Shown in pieces: positions 61,252 through 64,000 of a stretch of DNA of 64,000 nucleotides. The DNA lies in NCBI RefSeq assembly GCF_902150045.1, contig NZ_CABFVU010000002.1, forward strand, positions 1,042,001 to 1,106,000, in the 5' to 3' direction. This DNA comes from Chitinophaga polysaccharea. GTDB lineage: Bacteria > Bacteroidota > Bacteroidia > Chitinophagales > Chitinophagaceae. A program made the translations under genes and the position numbers. The notes beneath the pieces were generated by a model. It was given only the letters and a program-made list of their open reading frames with translations. It searched no databases and had not been told where the DNA came from. The stretch's first letter is position 1. Each line of letters begins with the position of its first letter.

Positions 61252-62124
61252 ATGAAAACATACCAGGCTTCCATATTATCTGCTTTGACCTGCGAATTAG
61301 GCGAAGGGGCCTGCTGGTGGAAGGAAAGGAACAGCTGGTGTTGGGTGGATATACTTGGCTTTACCATTTATATACGGGATGCAAAAGGTTTTCAGCAACG
61401 GTTTGACACCGGCGGTTATGTAACCACACTGGCGCCGGTAGCCGGCAGGAATGAACTGGTGGCAGGATTAAAAGATGGCATTGCATTTTTTTCGCCGGAG
61501 CAGGGAATGGGCAGTCGTATCGCTGTACTGGAAGAACACAGGGGGGTGCGCTGCAACGATGGCAAATGTGATCCCGCTGGCAGGTTGTGGATTGGTACGA
61601 TGCAGATGCCACCCGAAGAAGGGACCGGCAATCTTTATTGTATCAGCGGAAAGGCCGCACCGGAGCTGAAACTGGCCGGTGTTACCATTTCCAATGGGCT
61701 GGTATGGGCAGGAAACAAAATGTATTATAACGACACGCATACACGTACAGTACAGGAATTCAGTTACGATGAATCAACAGGCGCCATTGCCTTTACAAGG
61801 GTGGCAGTACGCATTCCGCCGGAACTGGGCTGGCCGGATGGAATGGCTATAGATAGTGAAGGCATGCTATGGATTGCTCATTGGGGCGGCTATGGCGTGT
61901 ATCGCTGGAATCCTGTAACAGGTGAATTGCTGGGAAAGGTGGAAGTGCCGGCACCACATGTATCTTCCTGCGCTTTCGGTGGCCCGGGAATGGATGAGAT
62001 GCTGATCACTACCGCCCGGGAGCATATGACTGCCGAACAGATGGCTGAATATCCCCTTAGTGGTAGTGTGTTTCACGTGAGACTTCCAATTAAAGGCTTA
62101 CCAGCCAACTACTTTAGGTATTAG
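61252..62124 (+). CDS. SMP-30/gluconolactonase-family protein
   Basis: This 290-aa six-bladed beta-propeller hydrolase probably opens sugar lactones such as glucono- or other aldonolactones. The N-terminal metal ligand is in CELGEGACWW (Glu), with the conserved WVDI next. NDGKCDPAGRLWIGTM supplies the metal-binding Asn and the diagnostic GRLWIGTM block. SNGLVWAGNKMYYNDTHTRT, GWPDGMAIDSEGMLWIAHWG (catalytic Asp in PDG) and TTAREHMTAEQMAEYPLSG complete the family pattern. ATG 61252 is chosen because the first blade begins there; the open frame extends upstream to 61096 but is not conserved. No sugar-acid genes are adjacent. Confidence 0.92.
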   Translation: MKTYQASILSALTCELGEGACWWKERNSWCWVDILGFTIYIRDAKGFQQRFDTGGYVTTLAPVAGRNELVAGLKDGIAFFSPEQGMGSRIAVLEEHRGVRCNDGKCDPAGRLWIGTMQMPPEEGTGNLYCISGKAAPELKLAGVTISNGLVWAGNKMYYNDTHTRTVQEFSYDESTGAIAFTRVAVRIPPELGWPDGMAIDSEGMLWIAHWGGYGVYRWNPVTGELLGKVEVPAPHVSSCAFGGPGMDEMLITTAREHMTAEQMAEYPLSGSVFHVRLPIKGLPANYFRY

Positions 62125-62298
62125 TTATTTTTACATGTTATTGTTTCACGGTTTTCTGCTATATTATTAGTATATTTGCAGACGGAATCGGCTTTTTCAG
62201 GGTACTTTAATACCATTCGTACTATCTTATTTCGACTTTCCCTTTGCAGATACTTCCCTTAGTATTCTACCGCTAGAAACATCATGTAAAAAATAATT

Positions 62299-62598
62299 AT
62301 GATCATGAAGGATTTTAAAATCATTGACAACAAAGAGGCCAGGCAGTTTGAGGCGCATATTGCCGGACAGCTGGCTAAAGTAATTTATGAGAGGAATGGA
62401 ACCCGTATTTTCCTGACCGGGGCTGAAGTGCCGCCGGTGCTGGAAAAGCAAGGTGTGTTACCAATGATGCTGGGAAAGGTTATGGAGGAAATTTCTGCAC
62501 AGAATATCCGCATGGTGCCGTCCAGTAAAAAAGTAGCAGAATTTGTTCGCAGTAATCCTAAATGGAAAACCCTGCTGGCGCACGGTTTACATATATAG
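62299..62598 (+). CDS. Small GNAT (YidJ/Acetyltransf_CG-like) protein
   Basis: This 99-aa single-domain acetyltransferase-fold protein belongs to the small PF14542-type GNAT group. FEAHIAGQLAKVIYERNGTR and IFLTGAEVPPVLEKQGV correspond to the first strands. VLPMMLGKVMEEISAQNIRM and VPSSKKVAEFVRSNPKW form the acyl-CoA binding part and terminal helix. These proteins are common and mostly uncharacterised. ATG 62299 or the ATG two codons later may be used. A TATATTTG (62171-62178) upstream is a possible -7 element. The gene ends at a long inverted repeat. Confidence 0.85.
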   Translation: MIMKDFKIIDNKEARQFEAHIAGQLAKVIYERNGTRIFLTGAEVPPVLEKQGVLPMMLGKVMEEISAQNIRMVPSSKKVAEFVRSNPKWKTLLAHGLHI

Positions 62599-62609
62599 CT
62601 CTTTATTTT

Positions 62610-62733
62610 ACATTTGACATTTAGTTATTTAATTATTTGCCGGCCCGTCTGTATCATCAGAGAGTAAGAATGGCGGAAGATTCATCAGACACAGATACCA
62701 GTCAAATAACTAAATAACTAAATATTCAAATGT
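62610..62733. repeat. Long inverted repeat between converging genes
   Basis: Arms of about 30 bp (62610-62639 and 62703-62733, ACATTTG... and ...CAAATGT) match as inverted copies with one indel and one or two mismatches. They are AT-rich with the repeating unit TTAGTTATTT, and a 63-bp GC-richer interior separates them. The element fills the gap between the GNAT and OmpH-like genes and could be a MITE or a large bidirectional terminator. Confidence 0.65.
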
Positions 62734-62737
62734 CCTC

Positions 62738-63238
62738 TTACCTGATCCCCATCTTCGCCTTTACTGCACCCATCAGGTCGTCGGCTTCTGCGGATACTAA
62801 TACCGCGTCTCTGGAGTTATCAATCACCAGCGTATAGCCCTTTTCGTTAGCTACCGCCTTTAAAATCTTTTTTGCCTTATCCAGGATAGGTGCCAGCAAC
62901 TGCTGCTCCCTGCTACTCATGGCCTGTTCAGACATCTCTTTATATTTTTGGATATTGGCAGATAATGATTTGATCTCGTTAAGCTTAACTTCTTTCAGCG
63001 TTTCGCTTATTTTGTTCTGCGTGCTGTCGTATTCCGTCACTTTTCTCGTGTACTCGGCTACCAGCTGCTGCCCGTCTGTATTTAATTTATCCTGTAAAAT
63101 ATTCAGAGAATCCCCTGCCAGTTTACTTTCCGGCATCATGGCAATCATTTGCTGAAAATTGATATAGCCCGTTTTGGATTGGGCCAAAAGAACAGTTTTC
63201 CCTAACAGTAAAATGCAAAGTGTACAGATATATTTCAT
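62738..63238 (-). CDS. OmpH/Skp-family periplasmic chaperone-like protein
   Basis: This 166-aa exported protein has a signal peptide (MKYICTLCILLLGKTVLLAQ). GYINFQQMIAMMPES is the conserved start of the OmpH fold. Two long charged helices follow (residues about 45-120, with YTRKVTEYDSTQNKISETLK), then the return strand KGYTLVIDNSRDAVLVS. Skp/OmpH proteins hold unfolded outer-membrane proteins in the periplasm with tentacle-like helices. It usually follows bamA; no bam or lpx genes are here, so this may be a paralogue. It converges with the GNAT gene. Confidence 0.9.
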   Translation of the reverse strand: MKYICTLCILLLGKTVLLAQSKTGYINFQQMIAMMPESKLAGDSLNILQDKLNTDGQQLVAEYTRKVTEYDSTQNKISETLKEVKLNEIKSLSANIQKYKEMSEQAMSSREQQLLAPILDKAKKILKAVANEKGYTLVIDNSRDAVLVSAEADDLMGAVKAKMGIR

Positions 63239-63315
63239 CCGGGATAATTTCTACAATGATAATAGTCCAGTTGTGAAATATTCTTTAACACGAATATAAA
63301 GTAATGTTAAAGTAA

Positions 63316-63506
63316 CGCGGGAAATTGTCTTGGGACACTGATTTAGATGATTATGATGATTCTGCTGATTAAGATACCAGTTAATAATAACCATTAATTT
63401 TACTTGATAACGTTTATGTTATGAATGTAATTTTATATTATGTTTAGAAAAATATCAACGGAATCATCATAATCATCTAAATCAGTGTCCCAAGACAATT
63501 TCCGCG
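63316..63506. mobile_element. 191-bp element with ~46-bp terminal inverted repeats
   Basis: Arms 63316-63362 and 63459-63506 are inverted copies, differing by one inserted G and one end base. They begin CGCGG(G)AAATTGTCTTGGGA and include the pattern GATGATTATGATGATT. The ~96-bp interior is AT-rich and non-coding. The long, almost perfect arms suggest a recently active MITE-like or foldback element. It lies between the ompH-like gene and the sigma factor gene that starts at 63597. Confidence 0.75.
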
Positions 63507-63596
63507 TAGGGGTAAACGCATAGAAAGGTGTCGTATAATAAATCAGTTCAATTGGCAGAAGGAATTATATTTGACGTTAGATATCAAACCCTGGGC

Positions 63597-64000
63597 ATGG
63601 AATTTATAAATCCGGCTAACGCTGCAGTACCGGTAATAGAAAACTCATTAACATTTGAACAGGTTTTTAAAACTCATTTTAAAGGCTTGCATGCCTATGC
63701 ATGTACATTATTAAAAGACGAAGTGATGGCAGAAGAGATGGTACAGAATGTCTTTTGTAAACTGTGGGAAAAATCAGGTGATATAAAGATAAAGCAATCT
63801 GTTTCGGGATACCTGTACCGGGCGGTATATCATGAATGTATTAATTACCTGCGGCATCAGAAAGTAAAAGCAGCCCACCAGGCGCACACAAAGTACCAGA
63901 TGAGCAACGACCAGGATATTGGAAACGCATCAGGCAAGGTAATGTTGCGTGAACTGGAAGAGAAGCTGGAAGTAGCTTTGATGGCGTTGCCGGAGAAATG
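63597..64000 (+). CDS. ECF RNA polymerase sigma factor (partial)
   Basis: This is the N-terminal ~134 residues of an ECF sigma factor, cut by the right edge of the window. Region 2 shows LTFEQVFKTHFKGLHAYACT, then AEEMVQNVFCKLWEK and SGYLYRAVYHECINYLRH. The start of the linker to region 4 (ELEEKLEVALMALPEK) is the last part visible. TATATTTG (63566-63573) is a possible -7 element 23 bp upstream. By analogy a FecR gene and a SusC gene may follow outside the window. Confidence 0.9.
   Translation, partial: MEFINPANAAVPVIENSLTFEQVFKTHFKGLHAYACTLLKDEVMAEEMVQNVFCKLWEKSGDIKIKQSVSGYLYRAVYHECINYLRHQKVKAAHQAHTKYQMSNDQDIGNASGKVMLRELEEKLEVALMALPEK

Overview
The window is chromosomal DNA of a Bacteroidota bacterium, most likely a Chitinophaga-like member of the Chitinophagaceae. 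The grounds are two SusC/SusD outer-membrane uptake loci with a FecR/ECF-sigma pair, many SPII lipoproteins, DUF4136, DUF4843, DUF4959 and DUF4998 proteins, Bacteroidota-type promoters (TTTG, about 19-21 nt, TAnnTTTG) and almost no Shine-Dalgarno sequences. No replication origin, CRISPR array, integrase or complete insertion sequence was seen.

Layout. 1-2.3 kb: housekeeping genes prmC (cut by the window edge), ribD and an IMPACT/YigZ-family gene. 2.6-15.6 kb: a contact-dependent toxin locus made of a VgrG spike, an unrecognised 456-aa protein and two Rhs effectors, each followed by a different small candidate immunity gene. The first 1.55 kb of the two rhs genes is almost identical, while the C-terminal toxins are unrelated. 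15.8-27.8 kb: metabolic and envelope genes, namely 3-hydroxyacyl-CoA dehydrogenase, Mrp ATPase, PaiB-like flavoprotein, pyrF, YciI-like, glutaryl-CoA dehydrogenase-like, ApbE, an outer-membrane barrel, DUF4136, HAD phosphatase, DUF2130 and a SHOCT protein.

28-38 kb: a SusC/SusD locus with two surface lipoproteins, transcribed away from its ECF sigma/FecR pair. The SusC carries an N-terminal STN signalling domain, so substrate sensing by trans-envelope signalling is expected. 38.3-42.5 kb: a zone of gene decay holding a nonsense-interrupted esterase, a broken RibD_C/DHFR-like gene, and fragments of an RND pump, a flavin monooxygenase and an SGNH hydrolase, among intact DUF2200 and SMR transporter genes. 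43.2-51.4 kb: a second SusC/SusD operon with DUF4843, PKD-like and TlpA-like genes. It is bracketed by an 84-bp imperfect direct repeat, one copy of which abuts the 3' end of tRNA-Leu(GAG).

52-64 kb: sensor kinase, GT2 glycosyltransferase, PepSY membrane protein, tandem tRNA-Gly(GCC), two overlapping multi-pass membrane protein genes, a patch of short orphan genes with a MITE-like element, SMP-30 lactonase, a small GNAT protein, an OmpH/Skp-like protein, two further long inverted-repeat elements, and the start of another ECF sigma factor.

The most distinctive system is the VgrG/456-aa protein/double-Rhs array, which looks like a toxin-swapping locus. The repeat-bounded SusCD block next to tRNA-Leu is the second place to look.
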